DNA of 64,000 nucleotides from Lycium barbarum (taxonomy: Eukaryota > Streptophyta > Magnoliopsida > Solanales > Solanaceae). Shown here one piece after another: positions 1-13,564 of the stretch (the stretch's first letter is position 1; the number at the start of each line of letters is the position of its first letter). Under the pieces are notes generated by a model, which was not told the DNA's origin, made no database searches, and worked only from the letters and a program-made list of their open reading frames with translations. A program made the translations under genes and the position numbers. The DNA is taken from NCBI RefSeq assembly GCF_019175385.1, contig NC_083340.1, forward strand, positions 23,448,336-23,512,335. Reading direction: 5' to 3'.

Positions 1-1589
1 AAACCCATGATTCTTAACATGATTTTTGTGACCAAAACCTAGGGTTTGCAACATAATTCTTCCCAAAGTGATTCAAGCTAGGGTTTGGGTGTTCTTCATT
101 AGAAAAGTGATTTGTTAAACCTTGTTTAACAAATTAAGGTATGTCTCTTTTAAAAATCATTCTTGACTATAAAGATGATTTGTATGTCTCTCTTTCAAAA
201 ACTTATTTTGGATGAAAATTACTTTTTGAAACTATTGATGGAAGTATAAATTTTACTCAAGATTCTTTAATGAATGGGAGGAAAAGTAATCTTTTCATGT
301 TTCTTGAACCTTAATTCATGTCTAAATGGTGGTTAATGTGTGAGTAATCTTTTCATGTTTCTTGAACCCTAATTCATGTCTAAATGGTGGTTAATGTGTG
401 TGAGGGGACAAACCCACATTAAACCTAGATTGTAACAAACCCTATATATATATGTATGAGATATTATGAATGTTTTCTTCTACGAGAGATGCTTATGAAT
501 GTTAGTTAAGAGTTGGTAATGACATTCTCATTGATGAATTGGTACATGGAAATCTTTGTAAAGAAGTTGTACGTTTTCAAAACATTGATTGGAATGGATT
601 ATTCTTTTTGAAATGGCATAATGAACTTTAATGTTAAATGATGGTGTGACTACTCTGAGACAAGTTGTGAATCGGCTTCTACGGCATGGACTTCATTGTT
701 ATGTTTGCCTTGCTATTCGAGAGGAAGAGTGGCCACTATGGATCCTAGTGTATTAATTGCCTTGCCATTCGGGAGGAAGAGTGGCCACTTCCGGGTTCGC
801 TACCTGGGGTGTATTAATGGCCTTGCTATTCGGGAGGAAGAGTAGCCACCGTGAATTCATATTTCGGTGTATTGCGCAGTGTTTAGGGAACCTCTACGGT
901 TATCCCTTCGATGTTATTGGTTCTTTGGCCTGTATCGGCATGTGTGACATTCTTATTTTCTTATGGAGTTGGTGATGACTATCTTAATTGATTAAAAGGG
1001 CATATTTGAAATTGTATCTTGACAAGAGGCTTTATAAATGGGTTTTGATATTTATCATTGAGATACATAAACTGGATAACTGTTTTTACATCGCTCTCAC
1101 CTGACTGGCAAGACTAATTTCTTTATGTATTACGTATCCTATTTTCATATTAAATGTTGTCCCCGAGGCACTCACTGAGTACGAAGTACTCAGGCATACC
1201 ATTGTTGTTTTTTATGGTATGTTAGGTAACAGACTTGCCGTTGCTACTGAGTTGGTGAGCCCACATGTTCATTCGTGGGACACCCTATTATCTTATTCAT
1301 TTATTATTAGTTTTTGGGCTGCGTCCCGATGAGTCAAAGCTATTAACTATTTATCCTAGAAGCTCCATAGTATACATTCTTGTGGGTAGTTGTTGAGTTT
1401 GGTTTAACTCTTGGGCGTTTGTCACGTTTTGATTAACTCATATGATATTAAAGACTTCCGCTGATTTAATTCATGTAATCACGATTTGTTACATTTAATT
1501 TATAAACTGTTAGAGGCGAATGTTGAACCTAGCGGGTTCAAGTATTATTATTGTGTTGTTTAGGTTCTTCCGATGTTGTTCATGACGTC
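1..1589 (+). mobile_element. Left part of an LTR split by a later insertion
   Basis: This stretch has the composition and motifs of a Solanaceae Ty3-type LTR, including an 'actgagtacgaagtactcag' block near 1170-1190. Three diverged copies of a roughly 60-bp unit built on 'ggaagagtggccact' lie at about 710-850. No coding potential is convincing. The LTR continues at 4460-4499 after an inserted solo LTR and ends there in GGCGTGACA. Its 5' end lies before the window. Orientation is inferred from the terminal CA at 4499. The family is not certain. Confidence 0.6.
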
Positions 1590-4454
1590 TGTAGACACGT
1601 AATTTTGACCCTCCCCGTGTGTTTCACTTTATAGTGTTTAAATATTTCTTTTAATTTTAATTTTTGACGTGTCGATTGTATTATATTTTTATTTAGTAGG
1701 CTTATTTGCGAAAATAAAAAAGAACAAAAAATATTTGTTATTTTTAGAATATAAGTTATGTTTTAATTTGCAACAAAAGAAAGAAAATTTCTCAAAAAAT
1801 ATGTTTTCTTAGTTTCTAAAGTTCTCACAACTTTTGAGTTTTATAAAATAGTTTTAAGCTACTGTAATAGTGTTATTTAGTTGGGAGAATTATTTTCTTG
1901 TCATTTTGATTTCGTTTCAATATTTTGGGTGATATTTTATTTCATTAAACTAGTTAGCATATTTTATTTTTGTTTAAGTTTTCTTTTAAATAATTTAAGA
2001 AATATCTCATTACTTTTGTCTTTTTCCCTAACCAACTCACACATGATACCACTCTCATTTTAACACCTCACCTAGAATAATTCTTGCTCACCACTCCACT
2101 CTTTCACAAAATACACACACATCACACAAAAAGACAAAATAGAAAAACAGATTTTTACTGAGAGGAAACATGTGACAAAGGGGAGGAGAAATATTATTTT
2201 GAGGTGGTCCCCATAATCATTTTGATAAAAAAGAATGCACATCGGATGAGAAGTGGAGATTTATTATTTTTAGACAAGGAAATAAGTGGGGCCCACACAT
2301 AAAGGAAAAAAAAGAAAAAAAGAAAAAGGGGACCACATGGACACGGAAAGGGAGGATAACAAAAAGGGGTCATTCATTTTCTTGGGGAGGGGGCACAGAT
2401 ATTATATAATAAAAAAAAGGCATATGAATGGATAGAGAAATATAGGATAGGGAAAGAGAAGCGGAGAAAAAAAAAATATCAGTGTCTTCTTCATTTTTTT
2501 TGTTCACCGGAAAAAGAGGTCTTCACCACCTTCAACCACCCCAACTCCATCGTGACCACCCATGCTCCACCGGAAAAAATAAAATCATGAATCACCAAAA
2601 AACACCATAGTCAACCTCCTTACATCTCCACACCATAACCAGCCCGAAAACCACCCATCACCACCTCTCTTATTTCCTTTTCTCCACCACAGACCACCAA
2701 CACATAAATTTATATCACACACAGATCGAAAAAAAAAAATAAGGAAGTTAAACCACTGCCTAAATACTCACCTTTAACACCATTAAAATCAGCTCACCAA
2801 CACACCATCAAAACCACCATTTTCGGCAAGGTCGCAGAATCGAGGTTTCCGGTCCAAACTCGCGGTTTCAAATTTGTTGAAAGCTCTCAAAGGTCCATTC
2901 TTTACCTTGTTCATTATTAACACGTGGAATTTGATCTTCTGGTTTGTGTAATATATTGAAGCATGAATGATATTTGTTTTAAATGGTTATATCACTACGT
3001 GTTATTAGCATATTTATCTTGGGTATTATGTTTAAGTTGACCGCACTGTTAAACTTTTAATTTTATCTAAGTCTTTCGTTTATTTTGAGATTCGCTGCTT
3101 TGTTTGGTTTCAAATGGGTGTATTTCCATAATTAGAACAATGGGTAAAATAACTATTAGGACAAGGAAACAATCTTGAATTATTACTCCCCTAAGAACGT
3201 AATTTGATAAGTCCATTTTAATTCTATTTAGCATTATGTGAGTGTAAGTTAATGAGGTTCAATTTAATGAAAACGAGTGGATAAACATGTAGGGGTTAAA
3301 TTTATCAATGTGGGTTTTGGCTTGTTAAAATTCGTTTGAAGAAAGAAAGTGCACTTCTTTACTGGTTTTTCTTTTATTATCTAACAAATGACGCGTTTTT
3401 TTAGTAGGAATATATACTAGCTCATTTTTCTAATATTTTTTATTTCTCACTCTTATTGTCCACGGAGTTGCATGATGAACCTTCCTTTTTTAATTTTGGA
3501 TAGTTAAAGTCTCTGTTTCTTTGAAAAGAATAAAAAGAGAAAATATGCTTCTGTTAGTATCCTTTCATTATTGATGCTTTATTTAGGATGCCAAATATTG
3601 TGATTTTGTTGTTACATTTCCGTTTTAGTTTTATTACTAATTAACGTCTCTGAGATAATGTTTGATAAGTTATCGGGTTACCGTTTGGTTGCCTAATAGA
3701 TTTTAAGAAATAATTGTGGCCTATCCTTAGGGAGCGAGATGGATTGCGAATTTATTCAAAATCCGCTGTCGAAGAGTAAAAAATGACTAAAAACGAATTA
3801 ATAATAACCGAATAATAAGTCTCGAATTTCAGAGACAAATAATTGCATTTAACGCTAGATGAGCTTTAGGTGCGTTTTAAGATCTTTGTTTCGATTAAGA
3901 ATGCGGCTACGCATCTTATTCCGAGACAACCTAATAACTCAAGGATGCGGTTACGTACCTTGGCCGAACTCTTTTTAATAATTAATTTTGTTTCGAGTAA
4001 GAATGCAGTTATGCATCTTATTTTGAGACGCTTAAAAGATCCGGAATGCGGTTACGCATCCGAGTTAAGACAAAAAAAAAGTAAAAAGTTCAATAAATAA
4101 AAGTACGAGCAAATCAAGGCTCAGATACATAATATGTCCAAAGATTAGTTTAAGCTAAGTATAAGTCGATAAAGCGACCGTGCTAGAACCACGGGACTCG
4201 GGGAATGCCTAACACCTTCTCCCCGGTCAATAGAATTCCTTACCCGGTCTTCTGTTTTCGCGGACCATAATAAAAGAGTCATTTCCTTTTGATTAGGGAT
4301 TCATAAGGTGGCTTGGAACACCAAAACTCAATTCCAAGTGGCGACTCTGTAAATAAGATAATCCCTTTTCAAAACCGTCACTTCAAATGGAAAAACCCTT
4401 TAATAATAAAAACCTGCACGTTTAGAATTCGGGGGCGCAAAAAGGGGTGTGACA
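1590..4454 (+). mobile_element. Solo LTR, Ogre/Tat-like
   Basis: The element starts TGTAGACACG and ends GGGGTGTGACA, so it has the TG...CA ends of an LTR. It is flanked by the perfect 5-bp target-site duplication ACGTC (1585-1589 and 4455-4459). The 3' part holds the 'aagtggcgactctg' block (about 4336) that I associate with Ogre/Tat-type LTRs of Solanaceae. There is no internal region, so this is a solo LTR left by recombination between two LTRs. It sits inside another LTR. Short open frames inside it (for example 3870-4100) consist of degenerate repeats of 'gaatgcggttacgcat' and are not genes. Confidence 0.8.
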
Positions 4455-4499
4455 ACGTCGGATGCCGGTCACGTCTAAGGGGGGTTTTGGGGCGTGACA
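4455..4499 (+). mobile_element. Right end of the split outer LTR
   Basis: After the second ACGTC copy the outer LTR resumes and ends in GGCGTGACA at 4499. No primer-binding site follows, so the outer element is a solo LTR or the 3' LTR of an element lying to the left. Confidence 0.6.
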
Positions 4500-4869
4500 A
4501 ATCTCTTCAATCCGAAAACTGAATATCCAAACCGAAAATTTCATATCCAATCTGATAGCCTGAACGCCCACCCCTACGTATCACTAATGCATCCATAGTT
4601 ATTTAAGTTGAAATGAGTCGGCTTGATGGGCTAAAAACAAGATCAAAATCCTACCCACCCAACTTTAACGGAGTACATAAAATCATTTTTTTGCATGGAT
4701 TTCCCTTCAAAGGATTCGCTTAAAAAAGTAACCGAAAATATCCCGGAGTTCTGGGTTCGAACCCCGATCAGTCAAAACAAAAAAAATTGCAAGGCAAGGC
4801 TATGCGAAAAGTCTACCTTAAGGCAAAAAATAAAAATTCTTTTGCCTGGCAGAGGTTAAATTTTGGATC
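4500..4869. other. No gene seen
   Basis: AT-rich sequence without a convincing reading frame or repeat boundary. A short 'gttcgaaccccgatcagtc' stretch near 4755 resembles a tRNA/SINE B-box, but nothing around it supports a complete SINE. Confidence 0.5.
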
Positions 4870-5106
4870 CAAAATGCTATGAAGGACAAAAATTGGACCA
4901 TTCAACATTGCTTCAGGCAAGACAATCAAGTAGCAGACCATCTTGCCCATCTTAGCTTGAATTCAAACTCAAACAAGCTTTTCTTGCCGACAGATGCTAT
5001 TCCAAATCAGTTGAAGGGCCTCATGAATATGGATAAATGGAAAATCCCTAACTTTCGAGTTAGGAACAAAAAGAACTGCGAAATCTCCCATGCAGATATC
5101 ATCTAG
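4870..5106 (+). pseudogene. LINE-type RNase H C-terminal relic
   Basis: The frame opening at 4879 encodes 75 residues that begin with a tryptophan-containing segment followed by HCFRQDNQVADHLA. This matches the C-terminal end of the RNase H-like domain found in plant non-LTR retrotransposons and their host-like derivatives (typically H-x-x-R-x-x-N-x-x-A-D-x-L-A). Upstream catalytic parts, the reverse transcriptase and a poly-A tail are not visible, so this is a truncated fragment. Family assignment rests on the short motif only. Confidence 0.5.
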
Positions 5107-6645
5107 CTAGATCCTTTGGATGTTTTTGCCTTTATCTTAATTAAATTGTACAGACGGAGAAGGTCAACAGATTTTTGCCCTGATCTCTCTTGCAAAAATA
5201 TCATTAGAGCCAATCATACTAGGTTGGTCTTAAGCTGTAAAGAAGTGGGCATGTCCACTCTCTTCTATATTCTCGGAGAAGTTAGGCTTCACATCCCTCT
5301 CGCTCATGTATTTTGCTATGTTCTATTAATATACAAGGTAGGGTCAAGCCTAACCGCCCGCCATGAAGGTGGCTTTGAATTAAAAAAAAATATATATATA
5401 CATACAATATACCCTTGTATGTCTCTGTATTTCATTGTAACACTTATATTTCATGAGATACACCTGTATCATTGCTGGAAACCACCCCAACCACCACAAA
5501 TAATTACTCGTATGTCAACGTATGACACTTGTATTTTATGAGATACATATCAGAATGGTGGCGGAGTAAGTCAAATTTTACAGATTGCACTACCACCCCC
5601 CCACCCCCCCACCCCCCGCCAAAAAAAAAAAAAATCTCTCGCTGCTCCGCATACAAATGGGAAAACCCCCAAAATTGATTCAATATAACTTTGATTTGTA
5701 TTTCATCTGAAATTAAATTGTTGATTTTTTGGTGATAATGTTTGCTGGGAACAGTTGAAGAGGGAGGAAGCGAAGTGTGATTATGTGAAATTGAGATAAT
5801 CTTGGAAGAGGCTAGGCTGAATATACGTATATTGCTATAAAACTCAAACTATTGTTGTATTGTGTAATTATTTTAAACTACCACTATAAAAAGTAATTAG
5901 AGGGACTGAGTTAGCTAAGCCATGTAATTTTTCCATATAAAAAGATAGACCAGTTACAATCTTTTTTCAGGTACATGTCCCATTGAAATTCTTTTTAAAA
6001 AGCCATCCTATGTAATGCTATGTGCTATATATTAGATATTGATGTTTTTGGCAATGACATTTAAACTGTTTGTTCCGGAAGGACCCTTTTTTTGTATAAA
6101 ACAAAAAAAGTTAAGTAATTCTTTAGAAAATTAGAAGGAACTTATCATACTCAACCACAAAAAATATCTATTTGTATTTTACTAAGAAAAATGAAATTTC
6201 AACTCTGCATATTAAAATTCAAAATTCACGTCTTGAATAATCATTCATGACTTTCTTCCATTGACCGGCGATAAAGACATGTTATATGACATGTGATCTA
6301 TGCTTTAAATGTAAAATTCAATATCTTTTTAGGTATTCAATTATTAAATTGAAAAATTACCTGAACATAACATATGTTTTGAAAGAAATTTAAACAAAAA
6401 AGATTGTGTATAATGAGTACTAATTGTGAATCGAAAAAACCACATACGGCTCAATGAGTGATTAGACAAAGTATATAGATACGGCTCAATGTGTGATTAG
6501 ACAAAGTATAATGAGAAAAATAGTAACTAATCATATATGAAATATATAGTAATAATACCTACAGTACTGATTATTTAATCCTTAAGAAACAATATAGTTT
6601 AAGTACAAGACAAAAATAAACATACTAAAAACACGTTAATTGAAA
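5107..6645. other. Intergenic, low-complexity patches
   Basis: No gene is supported. An open frame at 5116-5541 has no recognisable domain. A cytosine-rich tract followed by poly-A lies at 5585-5632. A 34-bp segment around 'acggctcaatg' is repeated in tandem at about 6447-6510. Confidence 0.4.
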
Positions 6646-6678
6646 CTAGATGGCCTATGCCCGTGCTGTGCACGGGCC
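6646..6678 (-). mobile_element. Helitron 3' terminus (minus strand)
   Basis: Read on the minus strand this is a GC-rich hairpin with stem GCCCGTGC/GCACGGGC (6659-6677), then about ten bases, then CTAG followed by T. This is the classic Helitron 3' end. The 5' TC end of the element is not identified. A closely related terminus on the plus strand lies at 27400-27422, with half of its hairpin deleted. Confidence 0.65.
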
Positions 6679-7613
6679 TAACACTTTAGATTATAGTGTA
6701 TCTATGTATATGTAGTTGTGTTTATATATATACTATGTTCAAAATACAATTAATATAACATTGTAGTTTGTGCTCTGTATCTAGAACTTTATTTTATTCG
6801 TGTTTGCTACGAAAATTTATTAATACTTTTTAAAAGAGAAGACTTGTTTAAAAAGAAACTATTTTCCTCTCTTTGAGATAAAACAATAGCAATATTTAAG
6901 AATCAGTTGATACTTTCAATTTTAATTCGATTAATTTAAAGGTGTAAAATACTTATTATTTTTTATCAAATTTTGATTTAGATAATTCTTATTCAAATTA
7001 TTAAATTAATTTTACATGTTTAAAACGAAACAAATTAGAAATTGATTTTCTATTTAAACGAAGAAATACTATTTTTTAATTTTTGGTAAATATTCTCGGT
7101 TCAACTCATTTTACTTGTCATGTTATCTTTTGGATGGTTTTTTAAGAAAACGTCGATTAGAATTATAATTTGACTAATTTACCTTATTCATTATTTGATC
7201 TCCATTTGATATTTTTTTTTACGACATTAATCTCTTTTCACATTTATTAGAGTAAGAATAAAAATAAAAATGTAATTAAATTCTATCTTATTTTAAAATA
7301 TAAATATTTTAAGTATATTTATTTTAGTAAACATAACAAATAAATGACATGGCGGAATAACAAATACAACAGTTTAATATTTACATTAGATCTCAGGCTA
7401 ATATAAAACAAGAAAGAAAATTGTATTGTTTGACTACTTAACCTTTTGAAGAAAAGTAATTTCATTTGCTCCCACTAATGGATTGATACGCACGCGGCAA
7501 TGAATCCATCATTATTGACTTAATGAGATACTTTAGAAATTACATGAATATTATTTGATTTTTTAATATGGGATGCACTTTTTTTTTTACATTATTAATT
7601 TGCACTATTTTTA

Positions 7614-7670
<57 letters not shown>

Positions 7671-7922
7671 CACGATTAATATAACATTGTAGTTTGTACT
7701 TTGTATCTAAAACTTTATTATATTAGTGTTTACTACGAATACAAAGTCTCCACTTTTTTTTTTTTTTTTTTACATTATTTTTTTTAATATGGGGTTCACT
7801 TTTTTTTTTTTTGATATTGCTTGATTTTATTAATATGGGGTCCACTTTTTTTTACGGTGAGTTTGGAGATGGTGGGTTTCACCTTTTTTTTTTTTTTGTA
7901 TATATTGGTTGATGTTGTTTAG
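6679..7922 (-). repeat. Helitron-related AT-rich repeat array, part 1
   Basis: Non-coding. The array contains copies of the motif running from 'tatgttcaaaacacgat' through 'aatataacattgtagtttg' to 'gtgtttgctacgaat', alternating with 'aatatgggg...cac' plus poly-T blocks. The same units recur at 17.0-20.0 kb (same orientation) and 25.5-27.4 kb (mostly inverted). A pure (TA)n microsatellite spans about 7615-7668. Confidence 0.6.
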
Positions 7923-9768
7923 TGTCACGACCCAATTTAGGACCATGACTGGCGCTATGGGGTAGGGTTCCCAAAGCAAGCCTTAACGGGAATTTTACAG
8001 AAAATCGGTCAGAGTTTCCCCTGTTTTTATGACTATCCAAAACTTTCCTGTCTCAAAATCAACAACAAAAATATCCAATCTCAACCAAACTAAATGCAAT
8101 CATCCTCAATCAACCCGTTTTCAACGTAATAATACTAAAACATCTCTGAAATACGGGAAAAACGCCTAATACTAGTCACCGGTCTATAATGAATAAAGAA
8201 TACTCATGGAATAAATCAAATGACTATGGAGCAACTCTAAGAATTCAAAAGAAAAGACCATCATAGATAATAGAATCTTGGCCCACGCGGACAAGTGCGG
8301 GGCTCACCAGGAACTTTCAACTCGTGCTCTCTAGTTACCGTAATCCTCACCAACGTCACCTGCGGTCTCTGAAAAAAAAATAGCGAGGAGTGAGACGCTT
8401 GCTCAGTGAGTAATAACACTTAACCACAACCGTTTTATTGGGGACAAGTCAGAAAACATGCTTATATAATATTCCTGAAATATCACGAATAAATGCCCTT
8501 TTTGCAAAAACAGTAGCAATAGCCAATCTTCTCTATTTTCAATATAAGCAGAATTCATTTAAAAATTCGATAATGAACTCGGTAAATACTGTCATATCAA
8601 CTCTTATATCTAGGAGGTTTCCAAGAAAGGATCATGTAATCTATATCATGTGGACCCCTTCGTAAAAGGAGTCAAATATAACTGTAGGTCCCTACTCGAG
8701 GGAAAACTGTGCATGTATGCTAGTTCTACCTTCCCACTAGCGAGGACTGTAACTGTAATATGTAAATACAAGGTGCACCAGGTCTAACGAACCCGCCGTT
8801 AGCTACGGGATCCTTCAAAGTCTCCTCCCATTAATACTTTCCTTTGTAAATAATAAATACTCATATGAAAACATTTTCAAACAATACAGGGCATTTCAAT
8901 TCTTATCAAATCATGTAATTTAATTTCAGAAATGGTAATCATATCTCAAGTAACGGTAAAACATATCTAGTAACGGTGAAAACAATTAGAATAACCGGTA
9001 ACCATCTCAAGTAAACTGTTCGGTACTATATCAAGTAAAGGACTTGTCCCACATGCAATTTCAAAGCATCAGTAACACATTTTATTTTCAAAATCATGTA
9101 TAAACCATGAAGTTTATGAAAATACAAATTGCGATAAGATTACTACTCACCTCTCGATGCCAACTAACCAAAGCTCGACTCTTTATCGATCCAAACTGCT
9201 CAATTCGTGTGTGAATCTATAAATCAATATAAGTTTCTCTGTTATCGTCCGCTAACTCCAAAATCCAATAAATTCAAGTGGTAACCCATCACGATCCCAA
9301 TTACCAATATCTCAATTTCGCTCAAAAGATCACTTTTAAGTTATTGATGGACCTAGTAAATTTTATTCCTTACCATTTTCTTTATTCTCATTCATTCGTG
9401 CTAATTTGCTTCATCATGAGAATGCATAATTAAGGTTATACACTTAAACAATACTCCCAATCTCAATATCATAATTTGACTTAACCCAAATCTCTAAATC
9501 CCTGTATATATGAAAATACTAATTGAGATAGGAGTAAAAATATATGGTTACCTTGAATTGATAACTGAAGTTGAAGAAAGGTGGAAGGAGTGTTGAATCC
9601 GGATGAAGCTTCTGCTTCTATTTCTCTTTGCCTCACGTTTTTTTTTTTCAAAGTGCAGGTTCTGTTTTTTTTTTCTTCTGAAGTGGCTGCCCAACTTCAA
9701 CTCATATTTCTTTACATTTTGCCCCTATTTTCCTTTATTACGAATCTTGTGGCCAAGGCCCATTGTCT

Positions 9769-9807
<39 letters not shown>

Positions 9808-9889
9808 GGCTGCGGCCCAACATGCCTTTTATTCTTTTTTTTTTAAGTTTAATTAATTAAATATCTACACTTAAATATAGGATATTACA
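7923..9889 (-). repeat. 3' LTR of the chromovirus
   Basis: Plus-strand start TGTCACGACCC and end GATATTACA, matching the other LTR at 15015-16994 almost throughout. The promoter and polyadenylation signals of the element would be here, but I cannot place them exactly. A long poly-T tract (about 9770-9804) makes apparent open frames that are not genes. Confidence 0.92.
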
Positions 9890-9901
9890 TTTTCTCCACC
9901 T
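9890..9901 (-). other. Polypurine tract of the chromovirus
   Basis: On the minus strand the sequence AAGGTGGAGAAA lies directly before the 3' LTR, where second-strand DNA synthesis is primed in LTR retrotransposons. Confidence 0.7.
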
Positions 9902-9922
9902 TAAGAAATTCGGTCCCTGAAT

Positions 9923-12900
9923 TTAAAATAATATCATACCTATAGACCGAAACAAGTGGGGATACTTGGCTCGCATATCATTCTCGGACTCCCAAGTAGC
10001 TTCTTCCATGGCATGATTTCTCCATAAGACTTTCACGGACACAATTTCTTTTGACCGTAACTTCCTTACTTGTCTGTCAACAATAGCCACTGGCTCCTCC
10101 TCATACGTCAAGTTCTCATCAAGCGTTATAGTCGGTGCTTCCAGCACACGAGAAGGGTCTGATATGCATTTTCTTAGCATAGAAACATGAAACACTGGAT
10201 GAATAAAAGACATCTCACGAGGAAGTGCCAAACGATAAGCCACCTCTCCTACGCGGTCAAGTATCTCATATGGTCCTATAAATCTCGGACTCAATTTACC
10301 TCTTTTTCCGAATCGCATCACACCTTTCATAGGAGAGACTCGCAAGAAAACTTTGTCCCCAACTGTGAACACTAAATCCCTTCTTCTCTTATCCGCATAA
10401 GACTTTTGCCTACTTTGAGCCGTGAGCAACCTCTGTCTAATTAACTGGACCTTGTCGATAGCTTCTTGTACCAAGTCTGGTCCCAATACATTAGCCTCTC
10501 CCACTTCAAACCATCCGATAGGAGAACGACACCGCCTTCCATATAAGGCTTCATATGGAGCCATCTCAATGCTTGACTGGAAGCTGTTATTGTAGGCAAA
10601 TTCAGCTAAGGGTAGGTAAGAATCCCAACTACCTCCAAAATCCAGAACGCAGGCTCTCAACATATCCTCCAAGATCTGTATAGTACGTTCAGACTGCCCG
10701 TCTGTCTGCGGAGGAAATGCCGTACTAAGATCTACTCGTGTACCCAATGCTTCTTGAAAAGATTTCCAGAAGCGGGAGGTAAATTGTGATCCTCTATCAG
10801 AGATGATGGATACTAGAACTCCGTGAAGTCGGACAATTTCATTCATAAATATCTGTGCATATTTCACTCCACCATATGTAGTCTTTACTGGCAAGAAGTG
10901 TGCTGATTTTGTTAGTCGGTCCACAATTACCCATACAGAGTCAAAACCTCTAAGGGTTCGCGGTAGCCCGATCACAAAATCCATAGTAACTCTTTCCCAT
11001 TTCCACTCTGGAATCTCAATCTGTTGTAGTAATCCCGCGGGTCGCTGATGCTCGGCTTTAACCTGTTGACAAGTCAAACAACTAGAAACAAAGTTAGCAA
11101 CATCTTTCTTCATACCTTCCCACCAATACAATTGTTTCAGGTCATGGTACATCTTAGTGGATCCAGGGTGTATAGTATATCTGGAGTTGTGAGCTTCCCC
11201 AAGAATAGTTCCTTTTAACCCATCTACATCCGGTACACATAACCGTTTACCCAGTCGAAGAACGCCATCACGGTCAACAGTCATTTTCTTACTTTTACCA
11301 GCGAGGACTTGATCTCGGTATTTGCACACTTGCACATCCTCATATTGTGTGGCCTTTATGCGCTCTACTAATGAAGATTTGGCTTGAACATAAGCCAACA
11401 ATGCCTCTGATTTTCCCACACCAAACCTAACACCTGTACCTTCAAGTTTCAGCATATCCTTCGCCAACGGTCTCTTATCTGGAGCTATATGTGCCAAACT
11501 ACCCATAGATTTTCCGCTCAGTGCATCAGCCACAACATTTGGTTTTCCAGGATGATACAAAATAACACAATCATAATCCTTGAGTAGTTCCATCCACCGA
11601 CGTTGTCGAAGATTTAGGTCTTTCTGCTGGAAAATGTACTTCAAGCTCTTATGGTCAGTATAAATCTCACAAGTTTCGCCGTATAAGTAATGCCTCCAAA
11701 TCTTTAGAGCAAATACCACTGCGGCCATCTCTAAATCATGCGTAGGATAGTTTTGCTCGTGCTTCTTTAACTGTCTCGAAGCATAAGCTATAAGACAGCC
11801 ATTCTGCATGAAAACACATCCTAATCCTACCCGTGAAGCATCACAGAATACCGTGAATCCTCCAGAACCTGCTGGTAAGGCTAATACTGGTGCGGTTGTC
11901 AAACATGTCTTGAGCTTCTGAAAACTCTGCTCACATTCCTCTGTCCACTGAAACTTCACATTTTTCTGTGTTAACTTGGTTAATGGGGCTGCTATTCTGG
12001 AGAAATCCTGTACAAAACGCCTATAGTAATTTGCCAAACCCAGAAAGCTACGAATCTCTATAGGAGAAGTAGGTTTGGGCCATTTCTGCACAGCTTCTAT
12101 CTTTTTAGAATCCACCATAATTCCATCTTTGGATACAACATGCCTAAGAAATGCAACTGAATCCAGCCAAAATTCGCAGTTTGAGAACTTAGCATAAAGC
12201 TCATGTTCTCGCAATGTCTGCAACACAGTCCTCAGATGATTCTCGTGTTCTTCTTGACTACGCGAATAAATCAAGATATCGTCAATAAACACTATCACAA
12301 ATTTATCCAGGAACGGCTTGAACACCCTATTCATTAGGTCCATGAATGCAGCTGGAGCATTGGTCAACCCGAAAGACATCACAAGGAATTCGTAATGCCC
12401 ATATCGAGTTCTGAATGCCGTCTTTGCAATATCTTCTTCTTTGATTCTAAGCTGATGATAACCAGACCGAAGATCAATCTTTGAGAAGTGAACAGCTCCC
12501 TGCAACTGATCAAACAAGTCATCTATACGAGGCAAAGGATACTTATTGCGTATAGTTACCTTGTTCAGCTGCCTATAGTCGATGCACATTCTTAGAGACC
12601 CGTCTTTCTTCTTTACGAACAATACTGGCGCACCCCATGGTGATACACTCGGTCTAATAAAACTCTTATCTAGTAAGTCCTGCAACTGTTGTTTTAGCTC
12701 TCTCAGCTCCGCTGGGGCCATACGATATGGAGGTTTAGATATTGGCAATGTGTCAGGTGCCAAATCAATATCGAAGTCGATTTCTCGAACTGGAGGTAAT
12801 CTTGGCAACTCATCAGGAAATACATCAAAAAATTCTTTCACTACTGGTACACTATCCAAGCTAAGTGCTTCCTCTCTTGTGTCACTTATCATAGCTAAGA

Positions 12901-13564
12901 GGCTTACACAACCTTTCTTCAACAATCGTTGAGCCTTCATAAAAGATATGACTTTACCAACCTCTGGAATTTGACCCCCTTTTAATACAAAGGTGGGCTC
13001 ATTGGGTATCTTAAACTTAACTATTTTGGCGTTGCAATCAACAGTAGCATAACAAGGAGATAACCAATCCATGCCCATCAACACATCAAATTCAACCATA
13101 TCAAATACAATCAGGTCAGCTAGAGTATCCCTACCCTCAACTCGAATTTGACAAGCACGATACACATATTCAACCAATAGAGAAGCTCCCACAGGAGTAA
13201 CAACAAGAAAAGGATCATTTAACATGTCTGGCTGTCTGTCAAACCTTAAAGAAAAGTACGGGGACACATAGGAATGGGTAGATCCCGGATCAATCAGTGC
13301 AAGTGCATCAAATGAACAAACCGAAAGAATACCTGTAACCACTGCATTTGAGGCTTGAACATCCTGTCTAGTAAGTGCAAAAACTCTCGCCTGTCCTCTC
13401 CCAGCATTACCCTGTCCATGATTCCCAGTAGTATGATCTCCAGCACCTCGACCTTTATTCCCTGTACCAGCAGTACCTGAATTATTACGAGTAGCCTGAG
13501 TAGGTGCAGCTAACTGAACGGAAGTCTGGCCGGAATTCCTCGGAGGATGAGGGCAGTCCCTCAT
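9923..13564 (-). CDS. pol: Pol polyprotein of Ty3 chromovirus, open over 1213 codons
   Basis: Uninterrupted frame with all expected domains. Protease: active site around D92 (IDPGSTHS). Reverse transcriptase: about residues 270-450, with FIDD at 426-429. RNase H: about 565-685, with catalytic acidic residues near D575, E612 and D680. Integrase: an HHCC zinc finger (H792, H799, C829, C832) followed by a D862/D923/E959 catalytic triad. Chromodomain: about 1145-1213, ending just before the stop. The domains process the polyprotein, copy the RNA and insert the DNA copy; the chromodomain is thought to steer integration to heterochromatin. The true translation start is upstream in gag; the first methionine here is only the first one after a nonsense codon at 13577-13579. 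Pol therefore looks capable of activity, but its normal expression as a Gag-Pol fusion is blocked by the gag lesions. Confidence 0.93.
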   Translation of the reverse strand: MRDCPHPPRNSGQTSVQLAAPTQATRNNSGTAGTGNKGRGAGDHTTGNHGQGNAGRGQARVFALTRQDVQASNAVVTGILSVCSFDALALIDPGSTHSYVSPYFSLRFDRQPDMLNDPFLVVTPVGASLLVEYVYRACQIRVEGRDTLADLIVFDMVEFDVLMGMDWLSPCYATVDCNAKIVKFKIPNEPTFVLKGGQIPEVGKVISFMKAQRLLKKGCVSLLAMISDTREEALSLDSVPVVKEFFDVFPDELPRLPPVREIDFDIDLAPDTLPISKPPYRMAPAELRELKQQLQDLLDKSFIRPSVSPWGAPVLFVKKKDGSLRMCIDYRQLNKVTIRNKYPLPRIDDLFDQLQGAVHFSKIDLRSGYHQLRIKEEDIAKTAFRTRYGHYEFLVMSFGLTNAPAAFMDLMNRVFKPFLDKFVIVFIDDILIYSRSQEEHENHLRTVLQTLREHELYAKFSNCEFWLDSVAFLRHVVSKDGIMVDSKKIEAVQKWPKPTSPIEIRSFLGLANYYRRFVQDFSRIAAPLTKLTQKNVKFQWTEECEQSFQKLKTCLTTAPVLALPAGSGGFTVFCDASRVGLGCVFMQNGCLIAYASRQLKKHEQNYPTHDLEMAAVVFALKIWRHYLYGETCEIYTDHKSLKYIFQQKDLNLRQRRWMELLKDYDCVILYHPGKPNVVADALSGKSMGSLAHIAPDKRPLAKDMLKLEGTGVRFGVGKSEALLAYVQAKSSLVERIKATQYEDVQVCKYRDQVLAGKSKKMTVDRDGVLRLGKRLCVPDVDGLKGTILGEAHNSRYTIHPGSTKMYHDLKQLYWWEGMKKDVANFVSSCLTCQQVKAEHQRPAGLLQQIEIPEWKWERVTMDFVIGLPRTLRGFDSVWVIVDRLTKSAHFLPVKTTYGGVKYAQIFMNEIVRLHGVLVSIISDRGSQFTSRFWKSFQEALGTRVDLSTAFPPQTDGQSERTIQILEDMLRACVLDFGGSWDSYLPLAEFAYNNSFQSSIEMAPYEALYGRRCRSPIGWFEVGEANVLGPDLVQEAIDKVQLIRQRLLTAQSRQKSYADKRRRDLVFTVGDKVFLRVSPMKGVMRFGKRGKLSPRFIGPYEILDRVGEVAYRLALPREMSFIHPVFHVSMLRKCISDPSRVLEAPTITLDENLTYEEEPVAIVDRQVRKLRSKEIVSVKVLWRNHAMEEATWESENDMRAKYPHLFRSIGMILF

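Noticed and set aside
757..975. 72-codon frame in the first LTR
   Set aside because: Produced by a roughly 60-bp internal repeat within the LTR.
5116..5541. 141-codon plus-strand frame after the LINE relic
   Set aside because: No domain, low-complexity AT-rich end, no splice or homology support.
9581..9856. Phenylalanine-rich open frames in the chromovirus LTRs and arrays
   Set aside because: They are translations of poly-T runs in non-coding repeats and occur in both LTRs.
12582..12932. 116-codon plus-strand frame inside pol
   Set aside because: It is the antisense shadow of the reverse transcriptase region.
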